NCBI GenBank assembly: GCA_913776825.1
Contig: CAJYPV010000019.1
Location: 1-64,000, forward strand
Reading direction: 5' to 3'
From: Burkholderiaceae bacterium
GTDB taxonomy: Bacteria > Pseudomonadota > Gammaproteobacteria > Burkholderiales > Burkholderiaceae_C
DNA length: 64,000 bases
Below are positions 18,280 to 25,481 of the stretch, piece after piece (position 1 is the stretch's first letter; each line of letters opens with the position of its first letter). Made by a program: the position numbers and the translations under genes. The notes beneath the pieces were generated by a model that was given only the letters and a program-made list of their open reading frames with translations, did not search any database and had not been told where the DNA came from.

Positions 18280-20724
18280 TCATGGCTTGGCCGCGTCCGC
18301 TTTCGGATCCCCGACGCAGCCCTTGAGCCACTGGCTCATTTCCCACTGCACCTGGCCGGCTGATTCGCGCGCCGCGTAGCCATGGGCCTCGAAGGGCAGC
18401 AGCACGTAGCGCGCGGTGCCGCCCAGGCCGGCGAGGGCCTGATAGAGGCGCTCGCTTTGCAGCGGGAAGGTGCCGGAGTTGTTGTCCGCATCGCCGTGGA
18501 TCAGCAGCAGCGGTTCCTTGATCTGCTGAGCGAAGAGCAGCGGCGAGAGCTTGAGGTAGACGTCCTTCGCGTCCCACAGCGAGCGGCGCTCGCTTTGGAA
18601 ACCGAACGGCGTCAGCGTGCGGTTGTAGGCGCCGCTGCGCGCGATGCCGCAGCGGAACAGCTTGGTGTGCGCGAGCAGGTTGGCCGCCATGAAGGCGCCA
18701 TAGCTGTGGCCGCCGATGGCCACCCGACGGCTGTCCACCGCGCCGAGTTCCTCGGCCTTGTCCAGGATGGCGCGGGCATTCATGGTCATCTGCTCGATGA
18801 AGCTGTCATTCATCGTGCGGGCGTCGCCGACCACCGGCATGGTGGCGTCCATCAGCACCACATAGCCATCCATCAACAGGTTCAGCGGGCTGATGCCGTT
18901 GAAGTTCATGAAGCGATTGGGCGAGCCGCTGAGCTGGCTGGCCAGCGCCGCGTCGTTGAATTCCAGCGGATAGGCCCAGACCAGCGCGGGCCGGCGCTCG
19001 CCGTCGCGGTGATCCGGCGGCAGGTACATCCAGAACGACAGCTCCACGCCGTCGCTTCGCTTGAAGGTGACCAGCTCGCGTCGGACATGGCGCAGCTGCG
19101 GCGTCTGATCGCGCAGCCGGGTCAGGACGACCGCCTTGGCGCCGTCGCGCAGCACCAGATTCGGCGGCTCATGCTCGGCCTCGCGCTGGGTCAGCAGGCG
19201 CTTGTCGTCCAGCAGCGCGATCGGCACTTCATAAGCGTTCTCGGAGGACTGGAACAGGCGCTGCACGCTCAGGTCGCGCAGCGAGATCTTGTCCAGGAAC
19301 GGCCGATCGCCCTTCGGGCTGGCCCCCTGGCCCACCAGCAGCAGATCGCCGTTCAGCGTCTGCACCGCCTGTTGGCCATTGGGCATCGGGCGCATCAGCG
19401 GCGCGCCGGGATGGCGGTAGCGTTCCCGCACCGAATGCTCGAACAGCGGCCGGCTCTGGGTGCCGCGCAGGGGCAGCAGGTAGGTGCGGGTCCAGCCGCG
19501 GCTGCGGTCTTCCTCGCTCAGCAGCGCATGCTGGCCGTCGTCGAGGAAGCGCAGGCGGGTGAAGCGATAGGGCATGCGCTGCACTTCGAAGGGATCGCCG
19601 GTGTAGGGCGGATCCAGCCGCATTACCCGATCGCGGAAGGCCGCCCGGTTGTTGGGATTGCCGCCATCCAGCGCTTCGACCCAATACACCGCCGCGTCCT
19701 TGGTCGGCGAGGCATAGAACACGCGCGGGCCGGGCAGGGCGCCGTCGATGGCCACGCCTTGCTTGAGCGGCATGCGCGCCAGCTCGCGGATCACCTTGCC
19801 GTCGCGCTGGCGGATTTCCACCACGGTGGGGAAATCGTCGAAGGTCAGGTTGTAGCTGAAGGGCCGGATCAGCCGCTCGGTCAGGATCGCCTGGCCATTG
19901 CCGACGGCCGAGATGCTGGAGAACAAGCCCGGGCTGCCCAAGTCGCGGCTCTGTCCGCTGGCGATGTCGACCAGCGTCATCTGCGCGCGGGCGTAGTACT
20001 CGAACAGGTCTTCGTCGCGCGGCGTGCGCAGCAGGTCCGCATAGGTGCGCTCCGGCGAGGCGCGGCCGTGGGTTTCCTGAATCGCGGGCCCGCTGTGCGG
20101 CCGATTCGGCACCGGGCCGCGGCTGTCGGGCACGGTCAGCACGACGACCTCGCGGGCGCTGAGCCAGGCGAGGTCGTCTGGGTCGATGGTGTTGTTCAGG
20201 CGCAGGTTGTAGATGCGCCAGAGTTGGCCGTTGCTGGTAGCGCCGACCCACAGTTCGTCGGCGGTGTCGGTGCGGCGCGCCAGCAGGAAGCGCTGGCCGT
20301 CCGGCGCCCAGGAGAAGCTGTGCCAGAGACCGCCGCTGGGCAGCTCGACGCTGCGCTCCGGCGCCTCCGGATCGAGCAGGTTGCGAAGCCGCAGATGCTG
20401 GATGCCGACGATCGATTGCGGCGTGGCGCTGCGCGGGTCGAAGCGGGCACCCGCCAGCCGCAGCACCGGCCGCGCGAGTTCGTCCAACGGCGTGTAGCGG
20501 CGTGATTCCACCAGGGCCAGCGTCTGGCGATCCGGGGAGGGCATGAGGCGCGGCTGCGCGGGCGCATCCAGCAGCTCGCGGATCGGCGCCGACGGCTGTT
20601 TGTAGAGCGCGGGCGACTGTGCCTGCGCGGTGGACCAACAGCTCATGAGCGCGACGAGCATCGCCATCCAGGCGAACGACGGACGGACTCGGGGGGGAAC
20701 GGCCAGGGTCGGTTGCATGGGCAT
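18280..20724 (-). CDS. S9 family peptidase, glutamyl endopeptidase-like
   Basis: An 814-residue secreted serine peptidase. A signal peptide (hydrophobic WMAMLVALMSCWS, cleavage after STAQAQ near residue 36) is followed by a seven-bladed beta-propeller-like region (about 50-560) and an alpha/beta-hydrolase catalytic domain. The predicted triad is S674 (GGHSYGAF), D745 (HGDADNN) and H781 (FEAHGY). The sequence around Ser (ANLLAHTKLFRCGIARSGAYN) and the SPLLFAQQIKEP segment match the S9D glutamyl-endopeptidase-like group. The start at 20724 is only 29 bases from the divergent gene at 20754, so its promoter must lie inside that neighbour. Confidence 0.9.
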   Translation of the reverse strand: MPMQPTLAVPPRVRPSFAWMAMLVALMSCWSTAQAQSPALYKQPSAPIRELLDAPAQPRLMPSPDRQTLALVESRRYTPLDELARPVLRLAGARFDPRSATPQSIVGIQHLRLRNLLDPEAPERSVELPSGGLWHSFSWAPDGQRFLLARRTDTADELWVGATSNGQLWRIYNLRLNNTIDPDDLAWLSAREVVVLTVPDSRGPVPNRPHSGPAIQETHGRASPERTYADLLRTPRDEDLFEYYARAQMTLVDIASGQSRDLGSPGLFSSISAVGNGQAILTERLIRPFSYNLTFDDFPTVVEIRQRDGKVIRELARMPLKQGVAIDGALPGPRVFYASPTKDAAVYWVEALDGGNPNNRAAFRDRVMRLDPPYTGDPFEVQRMPYRFTRLRFLDDGQHALLSEEDRSRGWTRTYLLPLRGTQSRPLFEHSVRERYRHPGAPLMRPMPNGQQAVQTLNGDLLLVGQGASPKGDRPFLDKISLRDLSVQRLFQSSENAYEVPIALLDDKRLLTQREAEHEPPNLVLRDGAKAVVLTRLRDQTPQLRHVRRELVTFKRSDGVELSFWMYLPPDHRDGERRPALVWAYPLEFNDAALASQLSGSPNRFMNFNGISPLNLLMDGYVVLMDATMPVVGDARTMNDSFIEQMTMNARAILDKAEELGAVDSRRVAIGGHSYGAFMAANLLAHTKLFRCGIARSGAYNRTLTPFGFQSERRSLWDAKDVYLKLSPLLFAQQIKEPLLLIHGDADNNSGTFPLQSERLYQALAGLGGTARYVLLPFEAHGYAARESAGQVQWEMSQWLKGCVGDPKADAAKP

Positions 20725-20753
20725 GAAGTATCGCTGCGCTAGGATCGGCGCCC

Positions 20754-21857
20754 ATGACCGACCCGCTTGCGCCTCCCTCCTTTCCGTCCTCCGCCACCGG
20801 GTGGCCGACGTCGGCGCCTGCGGAGGCGGCTGCCCGTCCCGCCGCGGCCTTGCCACCGGTGGGCGAGCGGCTGGGCGTGTGGCGCATCACCGAGGCGCTG
20901 TTTGAATGCGCGTCGGGGCAGTGGTTCCGGGTCGAACATGCGTTGGCCTCGGCGCAGCGCGGGATGGCGCTGGTCTATCGCCATGAATCGGATGCGCAGG
21001 CGGTGCTGATGCGCTTTGCCGAGGATTCGGATGCGCTGTCGCGCTTCCAGGAGCCGACCTATGGGGCGCCGCTGGACAGCGGTCTCACACCGTCCGGCCT
21101 GCCTTATCTGATCGTGCCGTCGATGGAAGGCGCGCCGCTGATGCGGGTGGCGATGGCCTTGCCGTTGCGGCGCCGGATGCAACTGCTGCTGGATCTGGTG
21201 GGCGTGCTGGATGCCGCGCAGTCGCAGGGCCTGATCCTGCATGAGCTGGATCCGGGCACGCTGTGGCTCAGCCCGACGCAGCAGCTGCACTGGCTGGGCC
21301 AAGGCCTGGCGCCACGTGGCAGCGAAGCGCCCACCGCGCTGGTGCGAGCGGCATCGCCGCTCGCGGATGCGCGTCAACGTGCCGGCGCCCGGCCGGATGC
21401 TGCCAGCGAAGCGCATGCGCTCGGTCGGCTGCTGGGCTTGCTGGTCAACGGCCGTCTGCCTCGCAACGACGCGGGCCTGGATGGGCTGACCACCGATGAG
21501 CCGGATGGCAGCGCCACGCCGGTGGCCTCGCTGCAATCCTGGATGTCGCTGACGGCGGCGCAGCGAGAAACCCTGGATCAGCTGCTGGATCGGGCGATGG
21601 TCGACGGCCGTTCCTTCACCGACCGCGCGCCGTTGGCCGCCGCGGTGGAGCAGTGGCTGGAAGCGGCCTCGGCCGCGCCGGCGCCTGCCGCGCGAGCCGC
21701 TGTGGGCATGGCTGTCGGACAACCGCCCGCGCCCGTCGTGGCTGCTGACGACAAGCCGCTCGCACCGGCTGGGTCGTCGATCGCGCAACGGCTGGGCATC
21801 GTCCTCGTCCTGGCGGTGATCGCGTTGGCGGTCTGGGCGCTGATGCGCTGGCGTTGA
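20754..21857 (+). CDS. Tail-anchored protein with degenerate protein-kinase-like domain
   Basis: A 367-residue protein that looks like a dead Ser/Thr kinase. After a Pro/Ala-rich 35-residue start, GERLGVWRITEALFE resembles a kinase N-lobe, but no glycine loop or VAIK lysine is present. SGLPYLIVPSMEGAPL fits the hinge. The catalytic loop reads LILHELDPGTLWL where active kinases have HRDLKPxN, and the DFG position reads LGQGLA. A C-terminal membrane helix (about 344-363, IVLVLAVIALAVWALM) ends in MRWR, so it is probably tail-anchored with the domain in the cytoplasm. The pseudokinase assignment is inference from pattern. Confidence 0.55.
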   Translation: MTDPLAPPSFPSSATGWPTSAPAEAAARPAAALPPVGERLGVWRITEALFECASGQWFRVEHALASAQRGMALVYRHESDAQAVLMRFAEDSDALSRFQEPTYGAPLDSGLTPSGLPYLIVPSMEGAPLMRVAMALPLRRRMQLLLDLVGVLDAAQSQGLILHELDPGTLWLSPTQQLHWLGQGLAPRGSEAPTALVRAASPLADARQRAGARPDAASEAHALGRLLGLLVNGRLPRNDAGLDGLTTDEPDGSATPVASLQSWMSLTAAQRETLDQLLDRAMVDGRSFTDRAPLAAAVEQWLEAASAAPAPAARAAVGMAVGQPPAPVVAADDKPLAPAGSSIAQRLGIVLVLAVIALAVWALMRWR

Positions 21858-21864
21858 GCTGAAC

Positions 21865-21881
21865 GCCCCTGGGAGAGGGGC
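21865..21881 (+). other. Hairpin after the pseudokinase gene
   Basis: GCCCCT (21865-21870) pairs with AGGGGC (21876-21881) eight bases after the stop codon. No T tract follows, so it is a weak terminator candidate. Confidence 0.35.
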
Positions 21882-21903
21882 TTCGCGCTTCCGGGCAGGC
21901 CGG

Positions 21904-21939
21904 TCCGGCCAGTCCGGCCAATCCGGCCAATCCGGCCAT
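21904..21939. repeat. Four 9-bp tandem repeats at the left edge of the accessory island
   Basis: Four consecutive copies of TCCGGCCAR/T (21904-21912, 21913-21921, 21922-21930, 21931-21939) stand immediately before base composition drops. They could mark an old recombination junction or be simple slippage. Confidence 0.7.
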
Positions 21940-22102
21940 TTCGACCGATCCGCTATTGCTTGAACGCATGCCTGACGTGCTCGTTTTAGCAGCAGTTTGC
22001 AATTGGCAATTTCTTGCCTGACCTCCCTTTGCTTTTCGAATCGCAAATTCATGTGATTCGATCACCCATTCCTAAGCGTTATTTCAGTTATCCCACTCAT
22101 TT

Positions 22103-22145
22103 AGGCAAATTGCCTTGCCGACTTGGTGCTGGATAGGATTTATCC
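22103..22145. promoter_or_regulatory. Operator-like inverted repeats upstream of the island's first gene
   Basis: AGGCAA-A-TTGCCT (22103-22115) is a 13-bp near-perfect palindrome. GGATA-GGATT-TATCC (22131-22145) is a second inverted repeat 15 bases before the start at 22161. Both lie in the AT-richer leader of the island. Either could bind a regulator or form a leader hairpin. No factor can be named. Confidence 0.35.
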
Positions 22146-22160
22146 CCTGAGCCATGGGGG

Positions 22161-22694
22161 ATGAGTTTGATTGAAATATGGAAGCGATTGGTGGAGCGCT
22201 GGCGCATGGGCGACGACGGAGAAACTCCGCCGGCGCAAGGGACGCCCTTTCGTCTGGATGAGCTGTCCGACGAAGCCTTGGTGAATGTGCTCAGGGACGC
22301 TGCCGGTGATGGCGCGTGCCTGGCCGATTTAAAAACTGACCTGACGCAGTTTTACAAGAATCACCACGCGACGCCGAAGCGGTGGGCGGTCCGGAATGGG
22401 GAAAAGGCCTATCTGCTGTTTGTCCCGGCGCCGCTGCGAACCAAGTCATCGTCATTGACGTATGCCTTTTACTTCGAAGGGCGGCTGTATCGATTTCGGA
22501 CGGTGGACCTGTATCGCCCGGACGTGTATTTGTCGGAGTCTTCCGTCTCCGGCGCTGCGCTGACGCGGGTCAAGAGTCATCTGCGAACGGCGTTTTCCGC
22601 CCACGGCAAGTTCGGAATTCCTGGCGAAGGCGGATTTGATTGTCGTTTCATCAAGCGGCCTTTGGGTGACAGCCGATTCGGGGTGACTCGATGA
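22161..22694 (+). CDS. Island paralogue A (type 1), putative immunity or partner protein
   Basis: A 177-residue protein of unknown function, first of five paralogues. The shared core starts near FRLDELSDEALVN and includes KAYLLFVPA, then FEGRLYRFRTVDLYRPDVYLSES, then AHGKFG, ending RFIKRPLGDSRFGVTR. Relatives at 23674 and 25020 share GRxYRIR, the Y/F-S-D/E-S patch and the terminal RP...G pattern (type 1). It has an N-terminal extension of about 28 residues; a start at 22206 (MGDDGE) is an alternative since no good ribosome site precedes 22161. Its stop overlaps the next start (ATGA), so it is translationally coupled to the 125-residue N-domain protein. No signal peptide is seen. Confidence 0.7.
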   Translation: MSLIEIWKRLVERWRMGDDGETPPAQGTPFRLDELSDEALVNVLRDAAGDGACLADLKTDLTQFYKNHHATPKRWAVRNGEKAYLLFVPAPLRTKSSSLTYAFYFEGRLYRFRTVDLYRPDVYLSESSVSGAALTRVKSHLRTAFSAHGKFGIPGEGGFDCRFIKRPLGDSRFGVTR

Positions 22695-23068
22695 AGATTT
22701 CCTTGGGCATGGCCAAGATGCTCCTGCTGGAGCATGAATTGAATCTGGGTCAGCTGATGAAGTTGATCGACATGACGTCGACGGAGGTGGAAACCGATCA
22801 GCCGGGTCTTCCCAAAGTCATCTACGACGTGCGCGGAAAAGGTGACGCCGCGGAGCGGATGGCGTTGGCGTTACAGGTGTCAGGACAGGCGTCGACCATC
22901 GGTCAGAGCCATGTCGGACGCTTGTTGAACAGCCCCGAATTCCTGTTTGCGTTTCAGGCCGCGCTGAAGCTTGAGGTGTTGGGCGATCGGTTGGCGCAGC
23001 CGACGGAGGAGCAGATGGCAGCGGTGGTGGCGATCAGCGATCGTTGGCTGCATGGAAGTAAGGCCTGA
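22691..23068 (+). CDS. Stand-alone copy of the RTX protein's N-terminal domain
   Basis: A 125-residue protein that aligns along its full length with residues 1-127 of the giant RTX protein (25481). Shared features in order are AKxLL near residue 8, a QL..I helix, a Y...G patch near 45, the block IGQSHVGRLLNSPEF (IGDSEVGKFIVSYEF in the giant), AxxLExxGD, and the end HGS (HGT in the giant). It stops just where the giant continues. It is translationally coupled to paralogue A as the giant is to paralogue E. It may be a displaced toxin tip left by recombination, or a functional domain in its own right. No known family was recognised. Confidence 0.75.
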   Translation: MKISLGMAKMLLLEHELNLGQLMKLIDMTSTEVETDQPGLPKVIYDVRGKGDAAERMALALQVSGQASTIGQSHVGRLLNSPEFLFAFQAALKLEVLGDRLAQPTEEQMAAVVAISDRWLHGSKA

Positions 23069-23102
23069 AACTGACTTATTGACTAATTGTTTGAGTACTC
23101 CA

Positions 23103-23567
23103 ATGAATTTTCAAATACAGAGCTTTTCTCTTGGTGACGTCGAACGGGTTGTTTTGGATGCTCAGGCATCCAATGACCTCGACAAGCAGATGCTGCAAAG
23201 GATCAGCTCAAGTACCCGGGGAGGCGCATTCAAGGTGGGAACGTGGGTGGTCGATTTGGACAGCGGAGATTACCTAATTCGCGCGAAACCCTATCCGGGT
23301 GCCAGGGTCTGGGACCAGATTTATATGTTATCGACGCACGGCCGACTATTCGAGCTTGGCGTTCGGTTGGATTTGGACGACCACGTCTACTTCTTCCGAG
23401 GGAAGAGGATCGATGAACTGGAAAGGGCGGCCATTGAAGGCGTGGCGCTTGCGGCGTTAAAAGCACATCGGCAATATGGATTGGAATCGCCGGAGGGGCC
23501 TAATGAATATGAGGAGCTGAAGTTCATTGATTGTCCGCCTGACTTTCGCGAGCGGGGTGGGATCTGA
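23103..23567 (+). CDS. Island paralogue B (type 2)
   Basis: A 154-residue protein of unknown function, second of the five paralogues. Its marks are FSLGDVERVVLDAQ at the start, SGDYLIRAKPYPG, GRLFELGVRLDLDDHVYFF, ALKAHRQYGLESPEGPNEY and the ending FIDCPPDFRERGGI. The type 2 subgroup (here and 24379) differs from type 1 by ELGVRL in place of YRIR and by the FIDCP ending. The start at 23103 is taken because the core begins there and an ATG follows a TACTCCA leader. No ribosome site is strong. It sits 34 bases after the stand-alone N-domain gene. No signal peptide; probably cytoplasmic. Confidence 0.7.
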   Translation: MNFQIQSFSLGDVERVVLDAQASNDLDKQMLQRISSSTRGGAFKVGTWVVDLDSGDYLIRAKPYPGARVWDQIYMLSTHGRLFELGVRLDLDDHVYFFRGKRIDELERAAIEGVALAALKAHRQYGLESPEGPNEYEELKFIDCPPDFRERGGI

Positions 23568-23673
23568 GCTGATGGGCGCCTAGGTGGTTCTTTTTGAGGC
23601 TTGTGGCTTTGAATTTCTTGTTCATTTTTCGTGGCCAAATTAATACCATTTATTCTTTGCGGCTTGCAAATTC

Positions 23674-24126
23674 ATGAGCTACATATTTGGGAAATTGAAC
23701 GCTGAGGGCGTTCAGAAGATCGTGGACTCGGCTCGTGCAGATCCGTTGTGCGAAGTGTCATTCAGAGAACAGTTGGAATATTTAACTGGGTATACCGAAC
23801 CGTTTACAAATCATTGGTCTTTTAATGGGGAAGTTGGCAACTTCCTGGTTTGCGTGCCGCTCACGATGCGGGTTGAAGTGTCATCCGAAACTTACGCGGC
23901 CTGTATGGCGGGTAGGGTTTATCGGATTAGAACGATCGAATACCATCGTCCTGATATATATTTTTCTGACAGCAATCCGCCTTCCGAGGATATTCGTCCA
24001 AATATCGAAGCTGAAATCATCTCAGCCTTCGCCGCTTATGCCGGTAAAGATGTGAACAATCCATACTACAAAAGGATTTTCGTAGGCCGGCCTTACGAGG
24101 CGTCGCCTTGGGGAGTTCAAAGATGA
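23674..24126 (+). CDS. Island paralogue C (type 1)
   Basis: A 150-residue protein of unknown function and visibly low GC for this genome. It aligns with paralogues A and E: FGKLNAEGVQKIVDSARAD, then NFLVCVPL, then GRVYRIRTIEYHRPDIYFSDSNPPSED (quoted as consecutive shorter motifs), then FAAYAG, ending FVGRPYEASPWGVQR. The patch DIYFSDSNPPSED is almost identical to EIYFSDSNPPSED in paralogue E, which points to recent duplication. The 106 bases before it are AT-rich with no clear ribosome site. After its stop comes a decayed type 2 fragment instead of an N-domain gene. Confidence 0.7.
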   Translation: MSYIFGKLNAEGVQKIVDSARADPLCEVSFREQLEYLTGYTEPFTNHWSFNGEVGNFLVCVPLTMRVEVSSETYAACMAGRVYRIRTIEYHRPDIYFSDSNPPSEDIRPNIEAEIISAFAAYAGKDVNNPYYKRIFVGRPYEASPWGVQR

Positions 24127-24221
24127 CTGGCGAGTCCCGGTTTGATGGAATGTTTTATGACACTTACTATTAAGCGGCTAATTTCAAATGGGGCGTAGTG
24201 GTTGGAGATTTCTATTCGAAC

Positions 24222-24320
24222 ATTTAATGGCGAATCGGATTCATCAATTGGGATTTCCAGAGGGGCCTGTCTTAATTTCGTTGATTGTGCGCTGGACTTT
24301 CGTCAGCGCGCGGGGGCGGC
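24222..24320 (+). pseudogene. Decayed C-terminal remnant of a type 2 paralogue
   Basis: Bases 24250-24272 encode PEGP in one frame (GGATTTCCAGAGGGGCCT), matching SPEGP near the end of paralogue B. After an indel a second frame encodes NFVDCALDFRQRAG, matching KFIDCPPDFRERGG, the last residues of paralogue B. No start or upstream core is left. The fragment lies between paralogues C and D and shows that at least one more type 2 copy existed here. Confidence 0.6.
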
Positions 24321-24332
24321 CGTATCGAGCAC

Positions 24333-24351
24333 CTGGATTTTAATAATCCAG
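24333..24351. other. Short hairpin upstream of paralogue D
   Basis: CTGGATT (24333-24339) and AATCCAG (24345-24351) form a 7-bp stem with a TTAAT loop, 27 bases before the start of paralogue D. No T tract follows. It may influence expression of D or be incidental. Confidence 0.35.
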
Positions 24352-24378
24352 TCAGCATATTTTGATTGCCAAAATATT

Positions 24379-24837
24379 ATGACATTTCGTTTGCACGATC
24401 TCGTCAATGATGGTATTGAGAGAATCGTCCGCGACGCTGAGCAAACCGTCGGGTTTCGCGCGCAATTTCTAGACCTGGTGCATTTTCTTAAACATTACAG
24501 AACTGAAAAGAGTTGGGTTGTTGATGATTCCACAGGCGACTACTTAGTCGAGTTGAGACCTTACTTCGGGACACCGAGGTCCGACTATTGGTACATGCTG
24601 TTCGCAAAGAACAGGACGTTTTTAGTCGGGGTCAGGCTATTCCCCTCCGAGGAGGCATTTTTTGCACCCGAGTCGACGCCAACACCTGAAGAGCGATTGA
24701 CGATGGAAGGTATTGCCCTTGAAGCCTTAAAGGTTCATGGTCGCTATGGTTTCGAGGTTCCGGATGGGGCTCTTAATTATAAAAATCTGACGTTCATTGA
24801 TTGCCCTGATCGTGCTTTTGTCCAAGGGGATATCTAA
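24379..24837 (+). CDS. Island paralogue D (type 2)
   Basis: A 152-residue protein of unknown function, closest to paralogue B: FRLHDLVNDGIERIVRDAE, TGDYLVELRPYFG, FLVGVRLFPSEEAFF, ALKVHGRYGFEVPDGALNY and the ending FIDCPDRAFVQGDI. An in-frame extension back to a TTG at 24202 exists, but it consists of the decayed fragment of another copy, so the ATG at 24379, where the paralogous core begins, is preferred. Codon use is AT-rich compared with the genome. No signal peptide. Confidence 0.7.
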   Translation: MTFRLHDLVNDGIERIVRDAEQTVGFRAQFLDLVHFLKHYRTEKSWVVDDSTGDYLVELRPYFGTPRSDYWYMLFAKNRTFLVGVRLFPSEEAFFAPESTPTPEERLTMEGIALEALKVHGRYGFEVPDGALNYKNLTFIDCPDRAFVQGDI

Positions 24838-25019
24838 CGCACATTTCTTTCGATAAGACGCTGGATAGATAAAGGAAATAGGCCCAAGGATGTTCAATTT
24901 GGCGATGAACAATTATGATTTTGTCGCTTAATCCCTGCTACTCCACAGCGAACCATTTTTATCAGACTTTACGCCAGCTTCTTGCGAACAGTTTTTCAAA
25001 CTTGCCATGAGGTACTCTA

Positions 25020-25481
25020 ATGTTCAAATTAAAGCCATTTTCAAGTGAGGATATTGCATTGATTTCCGCAGATGCAGAGTCGGACCAAAAGTGCGAACGA
25101 ATGCTGAAGGCGACAATTCACAACTATGTCCGCCGTTCTGGATATGTTCCAAGCAATTGGGTTCGAAACGAAGAGGCTTGTTCATATTTGTTCGGTGTAA
25201 TTTCTCCAGTTTATGTTGCAATTTCTAAGGAAACTTATGCAATATTTTTTGGGGGGCGCCTGTATAGGATACGAGTTGATTTTGCGGAAACTTCGGAAAT
25301 ATATTTTTCCGACAGCAATCCACCCTCGGAGGATGTTCGCCCTCTTGTCGAATCCCTGATCGTTGATGCATTGAAAGTGCATGGACAATTCGGGCTCGGT
25401 CGAGATCAAGAGAATCCCAATTTTCGCTATTATGAATTTGTAGGCCGGCCCAAAATTGATATCGAACTGGGAGGGCTTTGA
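25020..25481 (+). CDS. Island paralogue E (type 1), coupled to the RTX gene
   Basis: A 153-residue protein of unknown function, the last paralogue, AT-rich. Its features are FSSEDIALISADAESD, ACSYLFGVISPV, GGRLYRIRVDFAETSEIYFSDSN (quoted in parts), ALKVHGQFGLGRDQENPNF and the ending FVGRPKIDIELGGL. A GAGG ribosome site lies 9 bases before the ATG. Its TGA overlaps the ATG of the giant RTX gene (TGATG), so the two are translationally coupled. This proximity makes it the best candidate for the cognate immunity or partner protein of the giant. Confidence 0.72.
   Translation: MFKLKPFSSEDIALISADAESDQKCERMLKATIHNYVRRSGYVPSNWVRNEEACSYLFGVISPVYVAISKETYAIFFGGRLYRIRVDFAETSEIYFSDSNPPSEDVRPLVESLIVDALKVHGQFGLGRDQENPNFRYYEFVGRPKIDIELGGL

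Noticed and set aside
24202-24378. N-terminal extension of paralogue D from a TTG start
   Set aside because: The extension consists of the fossil end of another paralogue and has no counterpart in the other four proteins.
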